41,460 nt of DNA. Origin: Sphingopyxis sp. GTDB taxonomy: Bacteria; Pseudomonadota; Alphaproteobacteria; Sphingomonadales; Sphingomonadaceae. Shown in pieces: positions 33,093 to 41,460 of the stretch (positions are counted from its first letter, which is position 1; each line of letters begins with the position of its first letter). The notes under the pieces are model-generated. The model was not told the DNA's origin and made no database searches. It saw only the letters and a program-made list of their open reading frames with translations. A program made the position numbers and the translations under genes. The DNA is taken from the NCBI GenBank assembly GCA_030655355.1, contig JAURVS010000468.1, positions 1 through 41,460 on the forward strand, in the 5' to 3' direction.

Positions 33093-35168
33093 CTATTTCT
33101 GCCTGATGCGGACACCGCCGCCCATATCGGTCCAGCCGTCAGCGCTTGGCGGTGGAGCAGAAGCTCCCCCTGGCCCGGCGGTTTTCCGCGACTCCTTGAA
33201 CCCGGAAAACGGGTCAGGCAGCTCCTTGAGCCGCTTCAGAACATCGGCCGGCTTTTCATTGGCCGCCATTGCTTCCGCTACCACGTCGGCTCGCTGACGC
33301 TTGTAGGTGTTCAGCGCCTCCAACGTGCCCAGAATGATCTCGTTGCCGCCTGGGGTACGCATCAAGCCGGGCAGAGAGCTTTTGAACATCCGCGCATCAA
33401 AGTCGGACGTGGCGCCGGCACCGGCAATCTTCTGCTGCGGAGTGAGCTTGTCGATCAACGCCCCATAGGCCTCGATCTCGCTGACGTTCTCGCCAACTTT
33501 AATGCCATAGTCCGCCAGCTTCGCTTGCAGCGCTGCACCGCTGCCCATGTTTTTGATCTGGCCGCCTAGCGAACGAAGCTGAGAAAGAACACCTGCCTCA
33601 GCTTGCGCGTTGTCGCCTTCCTCAACGATCTTTTCGAACCTGCCTGAGATCGCCTTGCCGTTGGCCTTGGCGTATTCTCCCTCGGTTGCGCCAATGCTGT
33701 TCGTAATCTTCGTACTCGCCGGCCCGAACTTGGGCTCGCCCTGCCGGTTCATGTAGGCAGGCTGGCCATCCGGCACGCTGTAGGCGGTTCGTTCCTGCGG
33801 CGTCATCGGCCGGGCGCCTTCGCCCTCGACCTCGCGACGCAGCTTCTCCGTCTGGAGGCGGGACTGTTCCCGCTTGTCGGGCGCGTTCTCGGCAGAATAG
33901 GCTTGGCGAGCAGTGAACAGCTGCTTTGCAATTTCCCGCTCACCTTCCGGAGCGCGCGGGTTTCGCATCACGTCCAGCAGGCTCTGCGTCGAAACTTTCG
34001 GGTAAGGGTCGTTCGGCGGGATACTGGCGCTCTGGCCCTGCGGAATCGCAAAGCCCTGTGCAGGAGCAGCGCCTTGTGCCGGAAGATCGGCAATCGGGGG
34101 GCCGGGCTGCGCGGGAGCTTGGGCAGTCTGCACGCCTCGCTCAGCCGCGTCCGCGCGGGCCAAGAACTGCCGAGCGGCTTCAGGATTGGTCTGCTGATAG
34201 CGAGCAGCCTCTTGCCGAAGCTTAATCGGGTCGTCGCCTGCGACGGATGCCACAGCCGAGGCGCCACCGTACCCCGGCGACTGCGCTTCCAGCCGTTGCA
34301 CGTCGGCTTCATTCTCAGCGACCTGAACGCCCGCAGGCTGACGCGCGCCACCGTTTGAGGAGGCTACCTGCGGGCCGCCGCCGCCGCCGTGGCGCGCGAA
34401 GTAGTCACTAAGACGCGTGCCATTCTCGTCCGCCGGGTTATAGCGGCCGCCGCTCGCGATAAACTTGGAAAGCCCTTCCTTGCCCCCCAGATGAGCAACC
34501 GCGCGCATGCCTTCCGCGGTTACGGGGACGCCGTTGATCGTCTGCCCGATGGCGCGATCCAGGCCGGTCTGTTTGATGTGGTTGTCGATGTCGCTCCAGT
34601 GCCAGGCTTCCGCGCGCTGCTGGAGCTCCGGCGACTGCATGAATGCTTGCGGGGTAGTCCCTTCTGGAATCGCCCCAGCCGCCGCGGCTTCCTGAATTCT
34701 GGCCTGCCCGAACTGCAAGCGGCCAAAGTGCCCCTTCAGCCCTCCGGCGCCGGTCGCGTTGTTCTGCGCCTGCCAGTTGCCGCCGCTCTCGTTCTGGATG
34801 AGCGAGGTTGGTCCGGTCGAAGCGCCTGTAGGCGCGCCTCCCAAAGGAGTGCCACCGCCACCGCCAAACGGGCTGTTCTTGTAATAGTCGATCTGGTCCT
34901 GGCGCTCTTTTGCCTTCTGCCCGAGCCCGAGCAGCGCAGCGCCACCCTGCACATCGCCAGAGCCGAGCATCGCCAGCCCGATCTTGTTGAGATCCCCGCC
35001 CTGTGCCGCCGTCGCCAGCAAATCGCGTTTGGCCGTTTCCGCCTGCTGCTTGCGGATATCCGCCGGCAGGTTGCCCAGCGTCTCACCGAGCTTCGCGAAG
35101 GCAGAGTTCTCCGCGCTGAAGTCAGGCGTGAGCGATCGAAGCTGGAGCGGCGTGATCTGGAAAGCCAT
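33093..35168 (-). CDS. Ejection protein with lytic-transglycosylase-like domain
   Basis: SLIQNESGGNWQAQNNATGAGGLKGHFGRLQFGQARIQEAAAAGAIPEGTTPQAF. Confidence 0.75.
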   Translation of the reverse strand: MAFQITPLQLRSLTPDFSAENSAFAKLGETLGNLPADIRKQQAETAKRDLLATAAQGGDLNKIGLAMLGSGDVQGGAALLGLGQKAKERQDQIDYYKNSPFGGGGGTPLGGAPTGASTGPTSLIQNESGGNWQAQNNATGAGGLKGHFGRLQFGQARIQEAAAAGAIPEGTTPQAFMQSPELQQRAEAWHWSDIDNHIKQTGLDRAIGQTINGVPVTAEGMRAVAHLGGKEGLSKFIASGGRYNPADENGTRLSDYFARHGGGGGPQVASSNGGARQPAGVQVAENEADVQRLEAQSPGYGGASAVASVAGDDPIKLRQEAARYQQTNPEAARQFLARADAAERGVQTAQAPAQPGPPIADLPAQGAAPAQGFAIPQGQSASIPPNDPYPKVSTQSLLDVMRNPRAPEGEREIAKQLFTARQAYSAENAPDKREQSRLQTEKLRREVEGEGARPMTPQERTAYSVPDGQPAYMNRQGEPKFGPASTKITNSIGATEGEYAKANGKAISGRFEKIVEEGDNAQAEAGVLSQLRSLGGQIKNMGSGAALQAKLADYGIKVGENVSEIEAYGALIDKLTPQQKIAGAGATSDFDARMFKSSLPGLMRTPGGNEIILGTLEALNTYKRQRADVVAEAMAANEKPADVLKRLKELPDPFSGFKESRKTAGPGGASAPPPSADGWTDMGGGVRIRQK

Positions 35169-35171
35169 GCG

Positions 35172-35912
35172 TCAGGTTCCCGCGAAGTTCGACCAGAAGC
35201 CCATGCCCGGCATTCCTCCCGTGGCGCCGCCTGCAGCCGCTCCGCCCAGGTTCATGAACCCGCCGCCCATGCCGCCCGTAGCAGCGCTCAGCCCGAGCTT
35301 GGCGAGGCCCATGCCGGCATTCATCATGTTGGCCTGGTTTTGCGACTTGGCCTGATCGCCAGCCTTCAGTGCTTCAGTCCCGAGCCCGACGATGCTCTTC
35401 GTCGTGTTGTCCATCACAGAGCCACGGTTACCGTAGTAGTCCGTCGCAAGCCCAGCCTGAGCACCGAGCGTGCCCCCCTGGCCCGCCGTCCCCTGCTGGT
35501 ACATGCTGAGATAAGGGAGAAGCGCCTGCCGCTCGGAATTCAGCGTGTTGCCCGCAAGCCCGCTGGCGAACGTCATGGCGTCCGTGTCGGTGTTGCCGCT
35601 GTTCAGCATGCCTTGGGCTGCACGAGTGCGCTGGAGGGCCTGCAAGCCCTGCCCGAGGTTGAACTGGTAGCCGCCCGTGCCTTCAAGCTGGCGTTGAATG
35701 TCTTCGCCGCTGCCAAGCGTCAGGTTCTTGTACTGGTCGAGGCCCTGCTGTCCCTGCGCGGCCATGCCGCCGTAGAGCCCACCAGCCTGGCCGAGGAACC
35801 CCTGAGCAGCGTCATAACCCTGCCCAAGCTCACCGAGAACGCGGCCCTCGTTGCCCTGCAGGAGGTCGGTGCCCCACATTGCACCTACTCGTGCGCCATG
35901 CGCTGAGGCCAT
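35172..35912 (-). CDS. Ejection protein, Gly-rich (P22 gp7-position)
   Basis: DLLQGNEGRVLGELGQGYDAAQGFLGQAGGLYGGMAAQGQQGLDQYKNLTLGSGEDIQRQLEGTGGYQF... Confidence 0.7.
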   Translation of the reverse strand: MASAHGARVGAMWGTDLLQGNEGRVLGELGQGYDAAQGFLGQAGGLYGGMAAQGQQGLDQYKNLTLGSGEDIQRQLEGTGGYQFNLGQGLQALQRTRAAQGMLNSGNTDTDAMTFASGLAGNTLNSERQALLPYLSMYQQGTAGQGGTLGAQAGLATDYYGNRGSVMDNTTKSIVGLGTEALKAGDQAKSQNQANMMNAGMGLAKLGLSAATGGMGGGFMNLGGAAAGGATGGMPGMGFWSNFAGT

Positions 35913-35924
35913 GTCAGTTTTCCT

Positions 35925-36197
35925 TCAGCTCAGCAGAGTGCTCTTCAGCACCCCGCCGTCATTGACATACAGGCGCACGGTGCCGGCGCCTGTGTTCTTC
36001 CAGATGCGGGATTGACCGGCCGTAATGTCCGCGGTCGTTGGCGTCGTGGTGCTCGTCACCATCTCGGTACGGGCAGTGAGGTCCGCGACGACGGCAACAA
36101 TGCTCTTCAGGAAGGCGTAGTAGTTCTGTTCGAGAGAGGTGCCGCCCCGCGTCAGAACCGGGTCTTGCCATGCTGGGAGCGTCTCAAGCGATGCCAT
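35925..36197 (-). CDS. Hypothetical virion-associated protein
   Basis: MASLETLPAWQDPVLTRGGTSLEQNYYAFLKSIVAVVADLTARTEMVTSTTTPTTADITAGQSRIWKNTGAGTVRLYVNDGG. Confidence 0.75.
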   Translation of the reverse strand: MASLETLPAWQDPVLTRGGTSLEQNYYAFLKSIVAVVADLTARTEMVTSTTTPTTADITAGQSRIWKNTGAGTVRLYVNDGGVLKSTLLS

Positions 36198-37609
36198 CAG
36201 CCACGAGCCCCCACCTTGATATCCCCGCTGAAGAGCGAGAACGGCGGCGGGTCAGAGTAAACGAGCTTGATCTGAGCGCCTTTGGCTGAGGCAGTGCCCA
36301 GCCGGTTGTACCGGACGGTTTTCTTGTACTTGCCCTGCTGGCCGATCTCTCGAAGTCGCGGATTGCCGAAGACCACGCCGCCATCGTGCGAGACCGACAT
36401 CGCCACCTGTGGAGCGGTCTCGATCGGGTCGGCACCAGCTGCCATGCCGACGCCCGACATGATGTCGAGATTCAGCCGGGACAACACAGCCCGAGACGGG
36501 AAGCCCGTCATGGTCGAGGAGACCACGGTCAAGATCAGCGGGTCGCCGAACTCGTAACCGTAATCAGGGTCAACAACGCCGAACTTGCCGGTAAGGCTGT
36601 CGCCCATAACCCAGGAGCCGAAGCACTTGACGGAAGCGGAAACCCGGAAGGCGTCCACGCCGTAGCTAGCGCGCTCGAACCATTCGTTGGTCGAAACGTC
36701 GGAACACCATGTCCAATCCGCGCAGGAGAGGCACCAGACGGAATGCCCCTCATGGGCGTAGACGACAGATCGCAGCGTGCTCTTGTCCGCCAGACGCTCT
36801 AGATCCTTGCTTACCGATGGGTTTGAAATTGGCTCGGCATTGGGTCCGTTGATGCGGTAGGCGACGTTGTCGCTTCCCGCGAACTGCAGGACGTTCGACC
36901 AATCGTTCTCAGAACCCGCGATGGCATCAGCGCTGGCAATGCCGCGGTTGATCGTGTCGAGGAACGAGAACGGGAAACCCGTCGCATTGCCGGTATTGCG
37001 CCATATCTCGATCGTCTGCGGCCCGCATGCATAGAGGTTGCTGCCAAGCGCTACGACCCGGAGCAGCCCATCAGGCTTGCTCTCGGCAAATGCCGTATCG
37101 AGGGTGTTGATCGTGGTGTCGTTCAGACCGGACGCCCGCATGCGAGCATTGCCGTAGCTGAAAACGAAATATCCGCCGATGAAGCAAACCGAGTTGGGCG
37201 ACCCCACATCGCCATCAGGATAGGACGAGGCGCCCGTTCCCATATCGACGATGAACGCCGTGCCATCTGTCACAGCGACGATGTCCGGCGTTGGGCTTTT
37301 GTTATTTCTCGCGAAATAGACCGTCTCGGAGCCGGAGAACGCCCCAATATTGTTGACGATGAAGTTGCCGCCGCTCAGCGTGATCGTTACCAGCCGCTCA
37401 TCGAGCGCCGCGAGCACCACGCCGTTGATCTCAATCGCGCCGCGGCAGTGCGTATAGTCCGCGACCTCTACGATCGACCGCACGCCTGGGACGCGGCTGA
37501 TCTTGATGCGCTTGTCGCCAAGCCTCTCAGCATAGGCGTTGATGAGACGGCCGCCGCTTTCCGCGAACTTGCCCCTCGCGGATGAGGTCGGGAAAGGGAC
37601 GGCGACCAT
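36197..37609 (-). CDS. P22 gp10-like packaged DNA stabilization / tail hub protein
   Basis: MVAVPFPTSSARGKFAESGGRLINAYAERLGDKRIKISRVPGVRSIVEV...YACGPQTIEIWRNTGNATGFPFSFLDTINRGIAS. Confidence 0.85.
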   Translation of the reverse strand: MVAVPFPTSSARGKFAESGGRLINAYAERLGDKRIKISRVPGVRSIVEVADYTHCRGAIEINGVVLAALDERLVTITLSGGNFIVNNIGAFSGSETVYFARNNKSPTPDIVAVTDGTAFIVDMGTGASSYPDGDVGSPNSVCFIGGYFVFSYGNARMRASGLNDTTINTLDTAFAESKPDGLLRVVALGSNLYACGPQTIEIWRNTGNATGFPFSFLDTINRGIASADAIAGSENDWSNVLQFAGSDNVAYRINGPNAEPISNPSVSKDLERLADKSTLRSVVYAHEGHSVWCLSCADWTWCSDVSTNEWFERASYGVDAFRVSASVKCFGSWVMGDSLTGKFGVVDPDYGYEFGDPLILTVVSSTMTGFPSRAVLSRLNLDIMSGVGMAAGADPIETAPQVAMSVSHDGGVVFGNPRLREIGQQGKYKKTVRYNRLGTASAKGAQIKLVYSDPPPFSLFSGDIKVGARG

Positions 37610-37611
37610 AG

Positions 37612-37950
37612 CTAGAAATATTCAACCCGCGCAGGGGTATAGAGAGGCTCCCCAGCGAGGACTCGTCGGATGCGGTTCTCGTTCTCCTGACGAAATGCCG
37701 GATCTGTCGGGCGCCCGAAATCCTCGCCAGCCTCATTCATCAGGAGACGCGCGAGCGGCAGAAACACTGCATCGTCGATCGCCTCAACATCGCCAACAGT
37801 GATGATATGGGCAAACGAAAGCTCGGCTAGCAACGGTTCTACCGCATCATCGAACGTCTGGAAATCCTCAGTGTCGATGGATTGACCCGCGCCCTCCTGC
37901 TGCAACAGGGAAATGGCCTTGTTGACGAGTTCGGCGCGGGTCTTAGGCAT
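37612..37950 (-). CDS. P22 gp4-like head completion / tail accessory protein
   Basis: MPKTRAELVNKAISLLQQEGAGQSIDTEDFQTFDDAVEPLLAELSFAHIITVGDVEAIDDAVFLPLARLLMNEAGEDFG. Confidence 0.8.
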   Translation of the reverse strand: MPKTRAELVNKAISLLQQEGAGQSIDTEDFQTFDDAVEPLLAELSFAHIITVGDVEAIDDAVFLPLARLLMNEAGEDFGRPTDPAFRQENENRIRRVLAGEPLYTPARVEYF

Positions 37951-37952
37951 TA

Positions 37953-38309
37953 TCAGGCCTCACTCTCATCGTGAGCCTCGTCGACCTCAGATGAGGGCTC
38001 GCCGTCATAGGCAACAAGCCAGCGGTCACCCTCGGGCTTGTTCCTGTAGGCCGCCGGGACGTTGCGCGGCTTGCCATCGGCTTTCGCCTTGGCACCGCCG
38101 GCCGTTGCCTTGTCGACTACCGGCACATCCGTTTCATCGTCAGTCGTCGCCGGCTTTTCAGCCCGCGCCTTGGAGACGGTGAACAGGGGATGCTTGTCGG
38201 CAGCCTTCAGAAGTTCGGCGTTGTCGGTCTCGACCGCTTTGCCCTTGGTCATGGCGACGCCATGCCAGGAGATGCTTTCGCTCTCTCCGTTGTACGTGAT
38301 CTTGGCCAT
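37953..38309 (-). CDS. Hypothetical head-region protein
   Basis: MAKITYNGESESISWHGVAMTKGKAVETDNAELLKAADKHPLFTVSKARAEKP... Confidence 0.7.
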   Translation of the reverse strand: MAKITYNGESESISWHGVAMTKGKAVETDNAELLKAADKHPLFTVSKARAEKPATTDDETDVPVVDKATAGGAKAKADGKPRNVPAAYRNKPEGDRWLVAYDGEPSSEVDEAHDESEA

Positions 38310-38317
38310 GACGGGCC

Positions 38318-38722
38318 TCACTCGATCACGTACTTGGCGGACACGTAGATCGTGCCGCCATCGGTTGGCGTAGCGCCCAGAACGACATCGATCGTGTCCG
38401 CCGCCGGGTAGACGTAGCCGAATGCCGTGGCCGCGTTGATGCGGACCACAGCCGCGGCAGCGACCGCCCCGGAGGTGACGTAGCGATCGGGGTCGACCCC
38501 GTCTCCGATCGCGATCGTGGCGCCCTGTGCGATGCAGCCCGCAATCAACTCGACCACCCGCGAGCGCGCCGGGACCGGGATCATTGGGATGACATCGCCG
38601 GAGACGGCGGCGTTATCGAGGACGAACTTCGACGTTGTCTCGTAGACGACGCCGGCCGAAATCGGCTGCGGGTTGGGGGGCGACGGGAACGGCTTGTTCG
38701 CGTCGATCAGGAAAAAGGCCAT
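38318..38722 (-). CDS. Head decoration-like protein
   Basis: VVELIAGCIAQGATIAIGDGVDPDRYVTSGAVAAAAVVRINAATAFGYVYPAADTIDVVLGATPTDGGTIYVSAKYV. Confidence 0.75.
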   Translation of the reverse strand: MAFFLIDANKPFPSPPNPQPISAGVVYETTSKFVLDNAAVSGDVIPMIPVPARSRVVELIAGCIAQGATIAIGDGVDPDRYVTSGAVAAAAVVRINAATAFGYVYPAADTIDVVLGATPTDGGTIYVSAKYVIE

Positions 38723-38744
38723 TGGAGGTTCCTTTCCGGGAATG

Positions 38745-38770
38745 GAAAAGGGCGGCCCGAAGACCGCCCC
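38745..38770 (-). terminator. Candidate terminator after the capsid gene, minus strand
   Basis: GGGCGG/CCGCCC stem then TTTTCC on the minus strand. Confidence 0.65.
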
Positions 38771-38776
38771 GATTGA

Positions 38777-39916
38777 TCACGCGTCGTCGACGCTGGCGAA
38801 GAATCCGGTCACGACACCCCAATCCTTGATCGGGGAGGTTTCGCCGAGCTCGCGGTTGCGGAACTGCGACTTACCGATGCCGTAGATCGTCTCGATGCCG
38901 CGCCCGATGACGAAGCCGTAGTCGTCTTCCTTGCGCTCGGTGGGCTTGGGCAGCTCACCAACCGCGTAGCCCATGGCCTGGCGGCCCACGAGCCATGCCG
39001 GGGCAACGTTGATGGCGCCGGCTCCCGCTCCGGTGATGGTCGCGAGATCATCCATTTCGGGGATCTCTCGCACCCAAACCCCGTTCAGGATGAGGTCGCC
39101 ATCTTGGAAGATCGGGTTGCTGTCCACGCCGCGAGCGCGGGCATCCTTGTTGGCGGCGACGACCTCCGGATCCGCAGCGAAGTCGCGGAAGAGGTTGGAG
39201 CCGACGAAGATGCCGAAATACTCGCGGCCGCCCTCGACAGTGATCGGCGACAGATGCGGCTTGGCACGCTTGGCCATCCGCTTCATCATCTTCGCCGACT
39301 TGCCGAGGAACTTGTCCGCGGTGTTGTCGACGTTCAGCAGCGACGCAGCGTGGTCGTTGGTGACGTAGTTGCTGCGCAGGTTGCCGTAGACGACCCGATC
39401 GATGTTGGCGGTGTGCCAGGTGTTCTTCTGGCCCGTCGTGGCATAGGGGTAGTAGATGCCGTTGACGTTCGCGGTGTCGAGGGTCGTGCCGAGTTCAGCC
39501 TGACCGACGTTGTGGAAGCCGCGAATGACGTCGTCGCGGAGCTTGTTCGCTGCGATCTGCGTGAGCGCAGGGCGAACCTCCTCCATCTGATCGACGACGG
39601 ACCGGCGCTGCTGCTTCTTGTTCAGCAGGACGGCATCGCGCCACCAGTCGATGCGGACCTTCCACCCGTAGTGCTTCAGGTCGTGCTCGTTGCCGACGAG
39701 GGTCTGATCGCCCGACACACCACCGGCTTGCGGCAGCATGAAGAGCGGGATCGTGACCTCTTCGCCTTCATCCTTCAGCTCATAGATGCGGTGGATGACT
39801 GCGGTATTGCCGTTCCCCATAAACTCGGAGAACAGGTTGTTGCGCTGATAATCGCGCCATACGGACTTGCGCCATTTCTGGACGACAAGATTGTCCGGAG
39901 GGGTCATGACGGGCAT
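38777..39916 (-). CDS. Major capsid protein (N4-gp56/DUF4043-like)
   Basis: NLVVQKWRKSVWRDYQRNNLFSEFMGNGNTAVIHRIYELKDEGEEVTIPLFMLPQAGGVSGDQTLVGNEHDLKHYGWKVRIDWWRDAVLLNKKQQRRSVVDQ; downstream of scaffold. Confidence 0.9.
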   Translation of the reverse strand: MPVMTPPDNLVVQKWRKSVWRDYQRNNLFSEFMGNGNTAVIHRIYELKDEGEEVTIPLFMLPQAGGVSGDQTLVGNEHDLKHYGWKVRIDWWRDAVLLNKKQQRRSVVDQMEEVRPALTQIAANKLRDDVIRGFHNVGQAELGTTLDTANVNGIYYPYATTGQKNTWHTANIDRVVYGNLRSNYVTNDHAASLLNVDNTADKFLGKSAKMMKRMAKRAKPHLSPITVEGGREYFGIFVGSNLFRDFAADPEVVAANKDARARGVDSNPIFQDGDLILNGVWVREIPEMDDLATITGAGAGAINVAPAWLVGRQAMGYAVGELPKPTERKEDDYGFVIGRGIETIYGIGKSQFRNRELGETSPIKDWGVVTGFFASVDDA

Positions 39917-39919
39917 GGA

Positions 39920-40753
39920 TTAGGCCTTTCGTTTGCCGAAGGCCGGGGCTGAGTTGAAAATGTCGTCGTCCGAGATGGAGCCGCTTTGCGGTGCCCCGGC
40001 ATTGCCGACCGCGCGGTTGAGAGACGGAAGCGACGGGATTGGAGAGGGTGGGTTGTTGCCGTTGGCCGCAGGCGCGACGGGGATTTCCCCGGAGGCGCGC
40101 AGTTCTTCGAGAATCTTCTCGCGGAGCCGCTTTTCTGCGTTGGCCGGCTGGTTATCGAACCACCCCAGAATTTCGCCGGCTGGGTCGGGAGATTTCCTCA
40201 GTGTCGCCTCGACGCCTTCCTGAGAGAGGGCGCCGGTGGCAATGGCCTGCTCCAATGCGGAATAGGCTTCCTTGACCCGTTCGAGGCCGAACTCCCGGAC
40301 CGCCCAGCGCTCGGAAAGCGTCTTCTTGGTCTGGTAAAGCTCGTCGCTGACCGGGGTCAGTTTCTCACTGAGCTGGCTGTCGAGCTGTGATTTGAGCCAT
40401 GCAGCCGGGTCGGCAAGAAGCGCGTTGACCGCTTCATCCGCATCCCGAGCCTCTTGCTCTTTGCTCTTAGCCGCTGGCTGAGGGGCCTTCGGCGCCACAC
40501 GCTCCATAAGTTCGAGCATCTGTGCTTGCAGGCGCTTCCGCTCCTCCCGCTCCTGGCGCAGCGCCACACTGAGATCGCCGCCGCTCTGGCGGGCCTCAGG
40601 CTGCTGTTCCGGAGTGAGAGCTCCTGGTGCGGGGCTGACCTCATCGGCTACGCTGGCCGGCGCCGCGACTGGCGCTGTGGGTTGCGATTCCACATGGGTT
40701 TCCGGCACCGAGGCGGTTGCCTCGGCGAAAATCTCGTCTTCCAAGTCTGGCAT
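39920..40753 (-). CDS. Scaffold protein
   Basis: Acidic, helical, MPDLEDEIFAEATASVPETHVES...LRQEREERKRLQAQMLELMERVAPK; between portal and capsid. Confidence 0.85.
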   Translation of the reverse strand: MPDLEDEIFAEATASVPETHVESQPTAPVAAPASVADEVSPAPGALTPEQQPEARQSGGDLSVALRQEREERKRLQAQMLELMERVAPKAPQPAAKSKEQEARDADEAVNALLADPAAWLKSQLDSQLSEKLTPVSDELYQTKKTLSERWAVREFGLERVKEAYSALEQAIATGALSQEGVEATLRKSPDPAGEILGWFDNQPANAEKRLREKILEELRASGEIPVAPAANGNNPPSPIPSLPSLNRAVGNAGAPQSGSISDDDIFNSAPAFGKRKA

Positions 40754-40853
40754 TGTCCCACCTGTGCGTCGGTGCGGTTACGAGCCCCCGTAATCGGCCG
40801 GGAGAACGCCGAAGCCCGAGCGATGCGCCCACTCGGAAGGCGAAAACTGCGCG

Positions 40854-41460
40854 CTACTGCGCGGCGAAATACGAATTGGTGGGCTGGGTAGCGCGCATGC
40901 GATCGGCATTGGCGCGCTGCATAAGCTCCAGAGGGGCAAGGTTCGCCTCGGTCCGCACCTTGTGGGCCTGAGCGTCCTTCAGGATGGTGTTGGCGCGGAT
41001 CTCGTCGATCTTGGCCACCATCTCCGCGATTTCTTCGGGGCGCAGGGGCGATTCCACGGGGCTGCCCGCTTGAGGCTGCTGTGCCTGCCCGGCCTGAGAC
41101 ATTTTCAGAACCGCGCTCGCCTCGGTTTCCTTGACCTTCGCGGCACCCTGCGCCAGCTCGATCTGAACCGCCTGCTCCTGCATCGGGTTCGGCTGCTGAG
41201 CGGCCTGCTCCATCTGATCGTAGGCGCCCATGATGCGCTTCTTGTCCGATGTCGGCAGGTTCATGGTCGAAACGAGGGCTCGCGAGAGCTGCACCATCAC
41301 CGGAGCGGGGATGGACTGGCCGCCGGCAGACATGGCTTGCCCGATGGCCTGCTGGGCATCTTCGCGGAGGGTGATCGTGTCCGGACCCTCGTCCAGCACA
41401 AAGTCGACCAGCACCTTGCCGATCGGATTCTCGATGCCGACGACCTCACCAAACTCATTC
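40854..41460 (-). CDS. Portal protein, C-terminal part (continues from 1625..1 via the circular join)
   Basis: ...VLVDFVLDEGPDTITLREDAQQAIGQAMSAGGQSIPAPVMVQLSRALVSTMNLPTSDKKRIMGAYDQMEQAAQQ...; in frame with 1..1625 through the 141-bp repeat. Confidence 0.9.
   Translation of the reverse strand, partial: NEFGEVVGIENPIGKVLVDFVLDEGPDTITLREDAQQAIGQAMSAGGQSIPAPVMVQLSRALVSTMNLPTSDKKRIMGAYDQMEQAAQQPNPMQEQAVQIELAQGAAKVKETEASAVLKMSQAGQAQQPQAGSPVESPLRPEEIAEMVAKIDEIRANTILKDAQAHKVRTEANLAPLELMQRANADRMRATQPTNSYFAAQ
41320..41460 (+). repeat. 141-bp exact direct terminal repeat, identical to 1-141
   Basis: ccgccggcagacatggcttgcccgatggcc...ctcaccaaactcattc at both ends. Confidence 0.98.

Noticed and set aside
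34370-34400. CCG/GCC short repeat
   Set aside because: Encodes a short Gly run in the ejection protein; not an array.
34389-35906. 505-aa plus-strand ORF
   Set aside because: Antisense to two well-supported ejection-protein genes; Arg/Ala/Leu-rich composition typical of shadow ORFs in GC-rich DNA.
39104-39952. 282-aa plus-strand ORF
   Set aside because: Mirror ORF of the major capsid gene; Val/Asp/Arg-rich shadow composition.

Overview
The window looks like a complete temperate, P22-like (podovirus-type) phage genome, probably from an alphaproteobacterial host. It is a circular contig: bases 1-141 are repeated exactly at 41320-41460, giving a unique length of 41,319 bp, and the portal gene spans the join. 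The late block is on the minus strand: HNH, TerS, TerL, portal, scaffold, capsid, gp4/gp10-like tail proteins, three ejection proteins, tail fibers, a lysis cassette. A minus-strand early/replication operon (about 11.35 to 4.17 kb) carries a DnaA domain-IV-only protein, a VRR-NUC nuclease, a replication-initiator-like protein, a GapR/DUF2312 protein, a Cro-like HTH and a GIY-YIG-like/HTH fusion. A plus-strand early operon (about 12.29 to 23.5 kb) carries ERF recombinase, a YqaJ-type exonuclease, HNH, an excisionase-like HTH, a tyrosine integrase, and a long run of small unknown genes with an apparently intact TnpB and an A1S_2505/macro-like protein. Most notable: (i) TnpB joined on both sides by 4-8 nt gene overlaps, with no visible IS ends; (ii) two early promoters with nearly the same architecture, each with a 17-bp ATACACGGNCCGTGTAT-type operator in the spacer, flanking the repressor gene; (iii) an attP candidate made of the 5' half of a tRNA-Arg(CCT), flanked by arm-type repeats; (iv) an amidase-signature enzyme in the tail module; (v) plus-strand islets of tiny membrane proteins inside the minus-strand late block. 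All family names come from motif recognition by eye; no database search was run.
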